Source: Strigomonas culicis (Eukaryota; Euglenozoa; Kinetoplastea; Trypanosomatida; Trypanosomatidae). Taken from it: a stretch of DNA of 57,010 nucleotides. Shown piece by piece: positions 29,758-39,203 of the stretch; position 1 is the stretch's first letter, and the number at the start of each line of letters is the position of its first letter. The stretch lies in the NCBI GenBank assembly GCA_000482145.1, contig AUXH01000046.1, positions 1 through 57,010 of the forward strand, written 5' to 3'. The position numbers and the translations under genes were made by a program. The notes below the pieces were generated by a model. That model had not been told where the DNA came from, made no database searches, and saw nothing but the letters and a program-made list of their open reading frames with translations.

Positions 29758-32457
29758 TCACGCTGTGTCCTTCTTCTCGAAGGCGTGTGCCGAAATCACT
29801 TTATGAATCCAGTCCGCGTCATAGTGCATCAGCGCCCCAAAGTACGGCGAGTGCACATACCAGCTCTGCGACAGCGGTATCTGGCCCGCGTACTTGCCGT
29901 GCTTGATCATGCTCTTCGGCATCACCCCGGCCAGACACCGGAAGGCCTCGAACGGATTCGTCAGACGCTCGCTGTTCTTGGTGATAAAGTCGTCCACCAG
30001 CGACACCGCGTCCGTGCGGGAGAGCCGTCCGGCCGCGGGCGGCTGCCAACCATGGGTGGCGTCCGTCGAGGCGGAGTCCTCTCCCCGTGCGAGGGCCGCG
30101 TTGATGCGCTCGTGGTTAGGCCTCTGCAGCACCTCCAGCATCGTGCGCAAGGCGCGCTCCTGGGACCTCACCCGACGCTGGAGGTGCGCCACGAGCTCCG
30201 TCGAGAGGTGCGCCAGCCCGGCGGGGCTCGCCGCCACCGCGTAGTCGGCGCCCAGCTTCACCACGTACGCCGTGCTCTGCCGCGTGCACCGCAGCCGGCC
30301 GCTGCGCTGCAAGTCGATCAGTCGATACTCCAACTCTGCGAAGGAGAGCCCAAGGTGGTTGGCCGTGTGCACCGCGTTCGTGATCACGCCGTGCTCTCGG
30401 CAGTAGTCGAGGACGGGGTCCGCCGCCTGCAGCTGCGACAGGACGTTGCTCACGCTGACGGCGTGCGGCTGCGTCGTCGCGGAGTCCCACGCGCGATAGG
30501 CCTTCAGCAGCTCCTTGCGTCCCTTCTTGGACGGCGCGCCCTGGGCCTCGTCCGCGCGCCTGTCTCCCTCGCCCCCCGTGTCGGCGAGGCTCACCTTGTA
30601 GGCCAGGCCGGTCATGCCCTCCACCGAGCTGAAGACGGCGCCACTGCCGTGCAGACCCCGCACGGTGGTCGCGAGGAGGAAGAGCAGCGTCTCGATCATC
30701 TCCTCGTTCACGACCAGCTGCGTCGATATCCGCGTGGGGCTGATGAGCATCACCTTCTCCCCAACCTGCGTGACGGGGCACTCCATGAAGCAGCGCACCA
30801 CGTCGTGCACCTCTTCGTAGGAGAGCAGCGAGGCCCACAGGCGGCAGCGGAGGGGGAAGAACTCCCGTGGGTTCCACAGCAGCCGGCAAAAGCTCGGCGC
30901 GCCGTCGCGGCCGGCGCGACCCACCTCCTGCAGGTAGCTGTCCAGCGAGGACGGCATGTAGGCGTGGACGATGCTGCGAATATTGTTCTTGTCAATGCCC
31001 ATCCCAAACGCGACGGTGGCCACGAGGACATCAATTTGATCCTCCATGAACTGCCTCTGCGTCCGCGTGCGCATCGCACCGGACAGGCCGGCGTGATAGC
31101 AGCGCACCACCAGCTGGGACGCTCCACTTCGCTGCCCACTCGCCGCGACGGCAGCGCTCGGCCCGAAGCTCGTTTTCCCAAACACGCCCGGCTTGGCGGG
31201 GCCGTCCGAGGGGTCCGTGTTCGACCCCACCTTTTGCATCAGATAGCTGCACAGCTCGTCCGCCTCAGCACGCCGCTGCACGTAGACGATGAGCGGCTTG
31301 GGGAGCGCCACGATGGCCTCCAGCACGCTGTCCTGCAGCACGCGCACACGGTCCTTCGTGCTACTCTGCGTTGCCTCCAAGTCGACGGACTCGAGGTGCA
31401 GGTTGTGCCGCGTCTGGCTCGTCTCGTTAAACGTGTTCGCAATGCGGAACATGCGCTCCACATCCCGCACCACCTCCTCCGAGGCGGTGGCCGTCAGACA
31501 CAGAAAGGGCGGGCCGGGGCGTGACGGCGAGACCACGGCGGCGGCACGGTCCGCGTCGGCCACCACCTGCGGGGCCGCAAAGGCGTCCGTGAAGACGCGA
31601 TTGACGTACATAAACACCGGCCTGAAGTCGTAGGCCCACTTCGACACGCAGTGCACCTCATCCACGCAGATCACGGCGATGCGCGCCGCCTGCTCCGTGA
31701 GCATGCGGCGGAACGCCACGGACGCGACGAGCCGCTCCGGCGACACGAACACGACGTCCACCGTCGCGTTGGGGCGCGCGAGGTCCTGCAGCACGGCCTC
31801 CTCCCGCGCGCCGGACAGCACGACGGACTTGAGCACGCCGCGCGCGAAGAGCTTCTCCGACTGGTCCGCCATGAGGGCGATGAGCGGGGAGACGACGACA
31901 CAGAACTTGCTGCGCGGCGGCAGGGACGCGGGGCCGTCCTTCTTCCGCTCGCGCATGTCCTCTTCCCACACGGCCCATCGGTGCTGAAACACGAGTCGAT
32001 GCACAAGCATCGGAAACTGATAGCAGAGCGACTTGCCCCACCCCGTCGGGCACACCGCGAGTGTGGACAGCCCCTTCAGTATCGACAGAATAACGTTCTG
32101 CTGACCATGCCGAAACTCGCCCGAGGCGATGCCGCAGTGGTCACGCAGCAGCTGGGCGAACAAGGGGACCGTCGTCGCCTCCGCAGCGGCGTCCGGCGGG
32201 GCGCGCAGCGCATCCTCCAGCAGGTGCTCCAGAATGGGCCGGTCCTCGCGCGCCGGCGCGTAGGCGGTGGGCGCGGCGGGCGCGGGCGGCGCGGCGGGCG
32301 CGCTGCTGGCGTGGCCGCGGTAGAAGGGCGCCTCCCGCCTCCGCTTTCCCTGCACATTGGCGGAGAAGGGCACGAGAAAGGGGACGGTGTCACCGTCGTC
32401 CGCATCCCCATCATCCGCGGCCGCCACTGGTGGTCCGCTACAACTAGGAACATGCAT
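29758..32457 (-). CDS. RecQ-family DNA helicase, RECQL4-like
   Basis: An 899-residue superfamily 2 helicase. Motif I is CPTGWGKSLCYQFP (Lys142), motif II is DEVH (266-269) in ICVDEVHCVSKW, motif III LCLTATASEEV, motif IV region LIVYVQRRAEADELCSYL, motif V VATVAFGMGIDKNNI and motif VI QEVGRAGRDGAPSFC. It lacks the Cys-rich zinc module and winged helix (RQC) expected after motif VI in BLM-type RecQ proteins. Instead it continues with a segment around QLVVNEEMIETLLFLLATTV and a C-terminal stretch that resemble RECQL4, as does FRPVFMYVNRVF after the DEVH box. RECQL4 works in replication initiation and repair. The N-terminal 100 residues are disordered and show no clear Sld2-like region. Insertions in the helicase core are notable near residues 200 and 440-460. 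Confidence 0.88.
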   Translation of the reverse strand: MHVPSCSGPPVAAADDGDADDGDTVPFLVPFSANVQGKRRREAPFYRGHASSAPAAPPAPAAPTAYAPAREDRPILEHLLEDALRAPPDAAAEATTVPLFAQLLRDHCGIASGEFRHGQQNVILSILKGLSTLAVCPTGWGKSLCYQFPMLVHRLVFQHRWAVWEEDMRERKKDGPASLPPRSKFCVVVSPLIALMADQSEKLFARGVLKSVVLSGAREEAVLQDLARPNATVDVVFVSPERLVASVAFRRMLTEQAARIAVICVDEVHCVSKWAYDFRPVFMYVNRVFTDAFAAPQVVADADRAAAVVSPSRPGPPFLCLTATASEEVVRDVERMFRIANTFNETSQTRHNLHLESVDLEATQSSTKDRVRVLQDSVLEAIVALPKPLIVYVQRRAEADELCSYLMQKVGSNTDPSDGPAKPGVFGKTSFGPSAAVAASGQRSGASQLVVRCYHAGLSGAMRTRTQRQFMEDQIDVLVATVAFGMGIDKNNIRSIVHAYMPSSLDSYLQEVGRAGRDGAPSFCRLLWNPREFFPLRCRLWASLLSYEEVHDVVRCFMECPVTQVGEKVMLISPTRISTQLVVNEEMIETLLFLLATTVRGLHGSGAVFSSVEGMTGLAYKVSLADTGGEGDRRADEAQGAPSKKGRKELLKAYRAWDSATTQPHAVSVSNVLSQLQAADPVLDYCREHGVITNAVHTANHLGLSFAELEYRLIDLQRSGRLRCTRQSTAYVVKLGADYAVAASPAGLAHLSTELVAHLQRRVRSQERALRTMLEVLQRPNHERINAALARGEDSASTDATHGWQPPAAGRLSRTDAVSLVDDFITKNSERLTNPFEAFRCLAGVMPKSMIKHGKYAGQIPLSQSWYVHSPYFGALMHYDADWIHKVISAHAFEKKDTA

Positions 32458-32662
32458 GCTTGAAGAACGGAATGGATAAGGGAGATGGAGGGAGCAGGCG
32501 AGATGCGTCCAACGGGAATGCAAAGTAACCTGTCACAGTCAGTGCACTTGATAGGAAAAGCAAACAGCGAAAAGCGCATATACACCAAACAAAAAAAAGA
32601 GGAGCTCTGTTTTTTGTGCCCAGCTGGCAAATAGTTTACAACGTATTCGTACTTTTGCAGCG

Positions 32663-35600
32663 TTAGATGCCAAACTCCACCTCTGGCAAGACCCGATTCT
32701 CGTCCCAGTCACTCGCCTCACTTTCCCCGTCCTCATCCTCCCCCTGTGAGCCCGCATCCTCTACAGAGGACGCTTCGTCTCTCTGCTCAGCAGACGCAAG
32801 CAGTGCTTCGCGAATGCACGCCTGGCCGCGCAGCACGCGCACCTCCAGCATGGACTCCGGGTCGTGGTACGGAAAGTGGTAGCGGTAGCCCAATGCGGTG
32901 AGCTGCGCGATGCCGTCCCCGGAGAGCGACACGAGGTGATGCTTCTGCAGCACCTGAAACACCTCCGCCACGGTGGAGAAGTGAAATTGTCGCACCACCG
33001 CCAGCGGCGTCACGCGCCGCACCATCGACAGCCGCAGAAAGGGCAGCACCGCTGGCAGATGCCCCACTTCATCGCCGCCGTCGTAGCAGAAGAGGTCCAA
33101 GAAGGGGCGCACGCGGGCATGAAAGGAGAGCGGTGCCACCGGTTTCGGCGCCTCCGACTGTGGCTTGGGCTTGCTGTTCATCACCTCCTCCCAAAAGGAC
33201 AGGCAGGGCTTCGCGTCCCTGTCAGGTGCGGCGGCCTCCTCAGCGTCCTCGCCGAGAATGTCGGCTGGCACCTGCGCAACACCCGTGACGACAAACTCCA
33301 GAAGCTCGTCGGGGGTGATCGAGCCCAGCACCGGCTGGAGCGCCGTCCGCATCTCGAGGATCCGACTCGTCGGCACATTGACACTCTCCAGGAATTGCGT
33401 GACGCGGAAGGTGCTCGCCGTCGCCTCCTTGTACGCCTTCAGTCGGCGTGCATTCTCAACGAACTGCACCTGTCTGCTCTTGTCCTTGTCCTGTGCATTT
33501 TTTTGCAGCGCAACGCGTTTCATTCGTTCACGCTGTTCCATTTCCAGCCGCTTTTGCCGCTCCGCGAACTCTTTTCGCTTCGAAAACTCTGCGTGAATGC
33601 GCGCTTCTGCGTCCTTCTTCTCCACGCGCGCTCGGTTCGCCGCCGCCTCGAATGCCTCTCGCTCACGTTCCAGCCGACGTGCCTCTTCCAGCTGCTTCTG
33701 CATTTCCGCCTGATACAACTTTTCCCTTTCATCGACCAGCTTCTTCTCTGCGTCGGACAGGGAAGCGACGCGGGCGGCCGCGATCGCCTCCATTCGCAAC
33801 AGGCCGCTCGTCGCCCTCACCACGAGACGCTCGCGTGCGCTGTCCGTCAGCTCCACGTCCCGCGGCAGCTGCACCTGCTGCGCGAGAAACGCCACGTACG
33901 GCTGCAGCGGCGCAACGGACACATCCGTGATGGACGTCACGAAGCCCTCCATCACACGGTTGTGGAGCAAGGCACAGAACAGACCCAGGCACAGCGACGG
34001 AGTGCTGACAAAAAGAAGCGAACGAAAGACGATAGAAGCAGCGGCTGCGGCGCGGCTGGCCTCCGGCGCCTCATCGCCCGGCGTGGCACCACCCTTCTGC
34101 AGCACAAAGCCAGCGTGCAGCACCGCCAGTGCCACACTCTCCGCAATCCTGGGAACTGTCCCTGTATCCCCCTCTGCAGCGTGCATCAGCAGAGGACACG
34201 CCCAACGAAACGATCCAGAGATGGTCGTCAAGTCGGTGAGGGCACGCGCCACCGCTCTCTCCTCGTCACTGGCATTGTCGTTGACGCAGAGGATGTGCGC
34301 GAAGAGGTACGCTTTCGCGTCCTCAGTGGCGTACCGCGTGAAATAGCCAACAAGGTCTAGGAAGGCAGAGGAGATGGAGCTCCCTAGTCTTGTCGCCTCG
34401 TGCGTCCTGTGGTAGCTAAAGAGCGACACGGCTGCGCGTAAGGGTGCAGGCAAGTGACTCTCGTCTTGCTCCGCACGAAGAATGCGAGTCAAAAGAAAGA
34501 AGCGACAAAAGAAGTGCATGACACTTGCAAACGACGTCTTGCATGGTGCCTCCTCCAATTTGTCTTCATCGGGGTGGCTGTTGCTGTCCTTCTTGGCAAC
34601 CTCTGAAACCGCTCCCTTGCTCTTCGCCGAAAGTGCAGTAGAAAACTTCCCCTTCTTATCCTTGTTCGCGTTCTTCTCGTTCTTCTCGTTCTTCTTCTGC
34701 TTGTCTCCGCCGCCCTTACCCTTTCCGCCTTCAGCTCCTTTTGGCGGCGCACGCGCCTGCGAATCCACTCGGCTGGGCGCGATCCTGGGAGGGGTGGTGA
34801 CGCACTGCTCCACAAGTCGAAGCAGGTCTGTCTCCACTTGCTGGTAGACGACACTGAGTGGCCCCCTCGCTTCCGAAGTGTTCGACGATACAAGCACGTA
34901 CTCTTCCGAGCACGCCACAACGATCTCGACCGGCTTCAAAGCGCGTGCGAGGGTGGTGGCGACCGTGAGGTTGGCCGTGGCGTCCTTCAACACAACCATA
35001 CGACTCCCCTTTTCGCTTGCCACGACCGCAAAAGCCTTCCCGAGTGCCTGCCAGAGCGACACGAAGCACTGCTGCTTCTCTGGCCAGGGCAGCGCGCACC
35101 TCTCGGAGGACGTAATCAGTGCGAGGATGGCAGCGCAGAGCAGTGACCCGAACGCGTCCACCGACGACACTCGACGGTTGCCCGCTTCCTGGCACAGCTC
35201 CACAAGACGCTTATCCACCTGCCACTTCTCTGCCGTTGCGTCCATCGTCTTCCGGTCATCCAAGAAGTGGAGGGCAAACACGTGGTGCTGTTCCAGCAGG
35301 TCCACAAAGTGGTCCAGCAGAGGGGCAGTGAGGCAGTCCAGCAGAGCCATCGGCTTCAGACGGGGAAGCATATAGTCGCCGTAGACGTCGAGGATGGCGC
35401 CCGCAAGCGAGCCATCTGTGCCGACAAGCCCCGAGAAGGTGGTCGTTTTGTCAAAAAGGAGGAGAACCACCGCGCGGCACTCCTCCGAGAGAGAGGTGGC
35501 CAGCACCTCCCGCAGTAGCACCCGGGGTACCGCGGAAGGGGGCGCTCCTTGCGGGGCATGCTCGTGCGTCTTGTTCGTCTTTTTCTTCTTACCACCGGCG

Positions 35601-36061
35601 GCGGCGGTGGGCGCGGGGGGAAGCGTCACGCGCAGCACGCCGGCCAAGCGCGCCGCGGTCATGGCGCCGGAGGCAGCGGCGAGGCGGAACAAAACGACAT
35701 CATCCTGTGGCAGCAGCGCATCCGCGACGGCTAGGATGTTCACAATGGGGAACGAAGCGTAAGAGGCAACGAGAGAGAGGGAATCCAACAGCGAGCGGTA
35801 CAGACAAAGACACGGTGCCCCGCCACTGCCATCGGGCAGGGAGGCGCACAGGATAGGGAGGGTCTGCGTCACGTCCGCCACCGCTTCTAAGGAACTCTTC
35901 CTGTTCGCGCGCACGGCTCGGGTCAAGGCCGCATGAATGGCGCCCGCGCGCTGCAGGAGGGCGGGCGGTGCCGGTGATGGAAAGGGTGGCCGGCCGAGCT
36001 CCGTGTCAAAGGCTTGAATGGCTTCTGCCACCGCGGCGCAAACATCGCTCGAGGGATCCAT
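32663..36061 (-). CDS. Hypothetical protein, 1,132 residues, with coiled coil and acidic tail
   Basis: I do not recognise this family. The N-terminal 450 residues are helical and Ala/Leu-rich, resembling a helical-repeat scaffold, with a basic insertion near residue 150 (GGKKKKTNKTHEH). A second, strongly basic low-complexity stretch (KKNEKNEKNANKDKKGK) lies near 460-480. A charged coiled coil of about 120 residues follows around 770-890 (for example EMQKQLEEARRLEREREAFE). Then comes a compact region that could be a winged helix (TPLAVVRQFHFSTVAEVFQV), and an acidic end EDEDGESEASDWDE. Codon usage matches neighbouring genes. The arrangement of helical scaffold plus coiled coil recalls eIF3a, but no eIF3a signature was seen. 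The ATG lies 28 nt after an acceptor (GGCATGACGCAG, AG at 36091-36090). Confidence 0.8.
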   Translation of the reverse strand: MDPSSDVCAAVAEAIQAFDTELGRPPFPSPAPPALLQRAGAIHAALTRAVRANRKSSLEAVADVTQTLPILCASLPDGSGGAPCLCLYRSLLDSLSLVASYASFPIVNILAVADALLPQDDVVLFRLAAASGAMTAARLAGVLRVTLPPAPTAAAGGKKKKTNKTHEHAPQGAPPSAVPRVLLREVLATSLSEECRAVVLLLFDKTTTFSGLVGTDGSLAGAILDVYGDYMLPRLKPMALLDCLTAPLLDHFVDLLEQHHVFALHFLDDRKTMDATAEKWQVDKRLVELCQEAGNRRVSSVDAFGSLLCAAILALITSSERCALPWPEKQQCFVSLWQALGKAFAVVASEKGSRMVVLKDATANLTVATTLARALKPVEIVVACSEEYVLVSSNTSEARGPLSVVYQQVETDLLRLVEQCVTTPPRIAPSRVDSQARAPPKGAEGGKGKGGGDKQKKNEKNEKNANKDKKGKFSTALSAKSKGAVSEVAKKDSNSHPDEDKLEEAPCKTSFASVMHFFCRFFLLTRILRAEQDESHLPAPLRAAVSLFSYHRTHEATRLGSSISSAFLDLVGYFTRYATEDAKAYLFAHILCVNDNASDEERAVARALTDLTTISGSFRWACPLLMHAAEGDTGTVPRIAESVALAVLHAGFVLQKGGATPGDEAPEASRAAAAASIVFRSLLFVSTPSLCLGLFCALLHNRVMEGFVTSITDVSVAPLQPYVAFLAQQVQLPRDVELTDSARERLVVRATSGLLRMEAIAAARVASLSDAEKKLVDEREKLYQAEMQKQLEEARRLEREREAFEAAANRARVEKKDAEARIHAEFSKRKEFAERQKRLEMEQRERMKRVALQKNAQDKDKSRQVQFVENARRLKAYKEATASTFRVTQFLESVNVPTSRILEMRTALQPVLGSITPDELLEFVVTGVAQVPADILGEDAEEAAAPDRDAKPCLSFWEEVMNSKPKPQSEAPKPVAPLSFHARVRPFLDLFCYDGGDEVGHLPAVLPFLRLSMVRRVTPLAVVRQFHFSTVAEVFQVLQKHHLVSLSGDGIAQLTALGYRYHFPYHDPESMLEVRVLRGQACIREALLASAEQRDEASSVEDAGSQGEDEDGESEASDWDENRVLPEVEFGI

Positions 36062-36490
36062 AAGATAATACGAGCTGGTGGGTCGACAACTGCGTCATGC
36101 CAAAAAGAAAAGGGAAGAATCACAGGGGAGTGGGAGAAACAAGAGATCTTCAAACGGTGTCTGTAAGACTGTGGCACATGTACATACAACATACTTTGCG
36201 CGGAAAAAAAAATACGTCATCCCAGCAACCGTAAAGCGCTCAATTGTGATGTACTCATACATACCTATACACGTGTGCAAATCGGTGGAGCGGAGCACGA
36301 CTAGGAACAACACATGTATATAATTTCAATTAAAAGATGAGGGAGAGCAAGTGTGGATTAGTTTTTTTTTTTGATGTTGTTGTTGCTGCTGTTGTTTGAC
36401 ACCACACTAACAGGGGAAAGGAATAACAATAGTGCGGATAAGGTATAACGAGAGCCTTAGCACACACACACACACACACACACACAGCTC
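36062..36490. other. Spacer with CA microsatellite; no gene seen
   Basis: Holds the acceptor of the gene at 32663-36061 and the 3' UTR of the methyltransferase-like gene, with a T-run near 36361-36372 and a CA repeat at 36461-36486. Confidence 0.6.
36461..36486. repeat. CA dinucleotide microsatellite
   Basis: Thirteen CA units directly beyond the stop codon of the methyltransferase-like gene. Confidence 0.95.
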
Positions 36491-37864
36491 CTACTCAATG
36501 ACGGGACCCTCCACCAGATATGCAAGAGAGAAAGAAACGGACTCTTCCTCTGGGAGAAGAGGAAAGTCAACGGAAGGGGAAAAGGCGCGCAGAAAGCGCA
36601 CGCGCAGATGGAACACATCGGCGGCGTCACGAATGCATTGGGCGATCTCCTTACGGGAGGCGGGTCCATCGGGACGGTCGCCGCCACCGCCGGCACCCAC
36701 GTTGCCAGAGGCGCCATCGTCCTCTTTCGACGGTCTGTGCAGTAGGTCCAGAATGCCCTGCGGCCCGGTTTCCTGCGCCATGATCACAATGGTGCTGACA
36801 CCCACGGTGCCCTCCCGGAGTAGGTGCGTCAGGGCCTGTAGCCACTGCTCGCGCGTGGAGAGGGTGCGGGGGTCACTCTCAAGGTACACAACGTCGTAGC
36901 GACGGTGCGGCAGCGCTGCGGGCCCGAGGGCGTCCACTTGGGCGTGCAGCACCGCGCAGCTCTTCTCGAAAATGACCTTGGCGTGGTTAAACTGGATGTT
37001 CTCCGTGGCCCACCCCGCAAGCTCGGCAGTGGCCTGCACGCAGGTCACGCTCTTTGCCGTCGTGAGCGCGTTCAGCGTGGCCGACCCGCTGCGATCGTGC
37101 ACGCATAGGACGTTCATGTCCCTGCCGAGGTCGCGCAGCATGCGGCGCGAGCGACGGTGCGCGGGGTTCATGAGAAACTGGTTCTCTGCCGTTGACACCC
37201 GCTTTGTCTCCGGCAGCCACAGATGCTGTATGCCACCTTCGATGTACAGGTTCGCAAGGGGTATGGTGGGGGCCGTGAGCCGCACCCGCGCGTCGTCGCC
37301 CACGAGCGGCGTGTCCAGTAGGATCTCCTCGGCGCCCCGCCCGCGGAAGAACTCGGCGACGGCCGGCACCAGCCGCTCCGCGCCGACCGACGTCGCCACG
37401 ATGCGCACAAAGCTGTCCGAGAAGAGATCAATGTACAGGGAGGGCAGGCCATCCGGGAAGCCGTTGGCAATGCGGTACGTGTTGTTCTGTGAGAGGTGCA
37501 GCAGGCGGCTGCGGCGCTCCCAGGAGAAGTGCAGCCGGGCAAGGAAGTAGTCCTCGCTCACCGTCGGGAGGGACGCCGCGTGCCGAGAGATGATATCGAA
37601 GACGTCCACGCGGCGCCGCTGCGGCTCGAAGAACCCAAGCGCGATGAGCGTTTCGTCAGACGAGCGGATCTCGACGACGCGTCCGCCGTCCACATGGCGC
37701 CGAATGCTATCGACGCTGCTGGGCTCGAAGAGATCTAACGGCAGGAGACACTGACGATGGCGCACGACGCGGAGGTGCTCCTTTAGCTTCAGCCGGAGTT
37801 GCGGGAACTTCTGCGCCGGGACAAGACGGTTGCCCAGCAGTGGAGAGAAGATCTTTTCCTGCAT
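36491..37864 (-). CDS. RlmI-like class I SAM methyltransferase relative, motifs eroded
   Basis: A 457-residue protein with the layout of bacterial RlmI-type rRNA cytosine methyltransferases. A PUA-like N-terminal part has GGRVVEIRSSDETLIALGFF, then the characteristic YRIANGFPDGLPSLYIDLFS, and then a Rossmann-type methyltransferase region starting near residue 225 (NQFLMNPAHRRSRRMLRDLG). In active relatives motif I reads like VLDLFSYTGGF and is followed by an acidic residue that binds SAM; here it is VLCVHDRSGSATL with a Gln (VTCVQATAELA) at the acidic position. The DPP-type catalytic motif is replaced by VVYLESDPRT near residue 320. The fold is therefore likely but methylation activity is doubtful. 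It could be a pseudoenzyme acting on a ribosome, possibly in an organelle. The splice acceptor directly abuts the ATG. Confidence 0.78.
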   Translation of the reverse strand: MQEKIFSPLLGNRLVPAQKFPQLRLKLKEHLRVVRHRQCLLPLDLFEPSSVDSIRRHVDGGRVVEIRSSDETLIALGFFEPQRRRVDVFDIISRHAASLPTVSEDYFLARLHFSWERRSRLLHLSQNNTYRIANGFPDGLPSLYIDLFSDSFVRIVATSVGAERLVPAVAEFFRGRGAEEILLDTPLVGDDARVRLTAPTIPLANLYIEGGIQHLWLPETKRVSTAENQFLMNPAHRRSRRMLRDLGRDMNVLCVHDRSGSATLNALTTAKSVTCVQATAELAGWATENIQFNHAKVIFEKSCAVLHAQVDALGPAALPHRRYDVVYLESDPRTLSTREQWLQALTHLLREGTVGVSTIVIMAQETGPQGILDLLHRPSKEDDGASGNVGAGGGGDRPDGPASRKEIAQCIRDAADVFHLRVRFLRAFSPSVDFPLLPEEESVSFSLAYLVEGPVIE

Positions 37865-37940
37865 CTACGTTTTGCAAAACGGAATAATAATAAAATGACA
37901 GAAAGAGACATAGGTAAAGAGAGCAAAAAAAAAAAAACTA
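37865..37940 (-). promoter_or_regulatory. Candidate spliced-leader acceptor abutting the ATG
   Basis: The minus strand has a run of 13 T's, then GCTCTCTTTACC and TCTCTTTCTGTC. The first AG after it is at 37866-37865 (AACGTAG), immediately before the ATG at 37864. If used, the mRNA would have no 5' UTR beyond the spliced leader. An upstream AG before the T-run is the alternative. Confidence 0.5.
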
Positions 37941-38108
37941 CAAGGAACGCAGAGATAGAATTAACAGCACAAGAAATATGTTCTGTTTTTTTTTTTTTAC
38001 ATATTAACTCCGTGTTGTCTTTAAACGTTACTCCTTATTATACAAGGACACAGTGCAGTCTGCACCGCACACTTAATCGTGCTCAGAGCTCCTCTTCGTA
38101 TTGTTGGG

Positions 38109-39203
38109 TCATGACATGAGATAACGCGTACTCCACCAGTTGTCCGCACTAACAGCAGACGCGGGTGCCCGCGCTCGCCGGCTGCGCGCGTGGCGCGGCG
38201 GCGCTCTGCCATTGTAGTCCAGCGTCACCTCACTCCCGCACGGAAGCGGCCGCGTCGCCCGCACCGTAACGCAATGATTCGCTAAGGAGACGGCGGCGGC
38301 GGCGGTGCAGTGCGACGCGGGTGCGTGGTTCATGCCGTCCAGGAGGGGCGCAAACAGTGCCACGTTCCGGTCCAGCTGCGCATCCTCCGGATGCAGCAGG
38401 GGCACCTGGAGCACGCGGCTGCGCATCATATAGAGCGCCATGAGCAGCAAGGCGTCGAACTCGCTTGCCTGCTGATCGTAAAAGTTGTACTCGGCCGACG
38501 ACGCGTGGAGGAGAATCGTGTCACGCAGATTGTATGCCACTGTTTCCAGCGCGAGGTGGCTGCCACCGCTCATCTCAAAGTCCTGCGCGCTTGTCTGGTA
38601 GAGCCCCTCGATACCGCGTTCCAGATACTGTGCCAGCGGCAACGTGCGCACATAGGTGTCCGCGAGCGCGTCCGCAGTGGGTCCTATTGTGCCGCGCGAC
38701 GCGCTCCTCAACGGCACCAGCTCCGTGAAGAAGAAGCGCAGTGCGACGCAGGTCGCCAGCATCGCCTCCACCGGTGTCACGCTGATGGAGACCACGCCGC
38801 CGGTGGCGGAAGGCAGCCCCACACTGGCGCTCAGCTGCGTGGCGCCCAGCTTTGCATCGGGGGAGAACCGTTGCAGCCACAGCCACCCCTCTGGGAAGAG
38901 CCTCCCTCCACGGTTGGGCTTCCGACTCGCTCGACCTTGCTGTCGCAGGAGGCTGGCGGAGGAGTCCCGCTGCCCTCCGCTCGACGAGGTCCCTGTATCT
39001 TCTGGGGCTCTTACTGCGGTAGGGAAGTAACAGTATCGAAGTGGGAGAGAGAAAAGCAAATCGCCCGTGTTCGCAGCCCGTCGCACAAATATGCCTCGCA
39101 CACCAGTGTCCCAACGAGACTGTTGCCAAAACGGGTGTACACGTTTCCCTTTAAGATACGGAAGCAGATGCTGCAGGCTACGCGTCCGTCCATACTGCTC
39201 CAT
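38109..39203 (-). CDS. SET-domain protein, SETD3/LSMT-like
   Basis: A 364-residue protein with the split-SET layout of the SETD3/RuBisCO-LSMT group. An N-terminal GVRGIFVRRAANTGDLLFSL matches the family's start (GxRGxxA...GexLxxxP). A large helical insertion follows. The second half carries FDALLLMALYMMRSRVLQVP, the LFAPLLDGMNHA signature near residue 285-296 (usual form PxxDxxNH), and VRATRPLPCGSEVTLDYNGR ending near 330, with the tyrosine that normally sits in the catalytic site. The usual YGxxSNxxLLxxYGF tail is missing or badly degraded; instead there is an Arg-rich stretch ending NWWSTRYLMS. Family members methylate lysine or histidine on actin, ribosomal proteins or elongation factors. 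Substrate unknown. A clean acceptor sits 9 nt before the ATG. Confidence 0.82.
   Translation of the reverse strand: MEQYGRTRSLQHLLPYLKGKRVHPFWQQSRWDTGVRGIFVRRAANTGDLLFSLPLRYCYFPTAVRAPEDTGTSSSGGQRDSSASLLRQQGRASRKPNRGGRLFPEGWLWLQRFSPDAKLGATQLSASVGLPSATGGVVSISVTPVEAMLATCVALRFFFTELVPLRSASRGTIGPTADALADTYVRTLPLAQYLERGIEGLYQTSAQDFEMSGGSHLALETVAYNLRDTILLHASSAEYNFYDQQASEFDALLLMALYMMRSRVLQVPLLHPEDAQLDRNVALFAPLLDGMNHAPASHCTAAAAVSLANHCVTVRATRPLPCGSEVTLDYNGRAPPRHARSRRARAPASAVSADNWWSTRYLMS

Noticed and set aside
29704..34360. Long plus-strand ORFs (606 and 498 codons) opposite the RecQ and the 1,132-residue genes
   Set aside because: Antisense shadows with biased composition; the minus-strand frames have recognisable motifs or matching codon usage.
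32663..36061. Possible identification of the 1,132-residue protein as eIF3a
   Set aside because: Only the general order of helical scaffold and charged coiled coil agrees; no specific PCI or eIF3a sequence was recognised.
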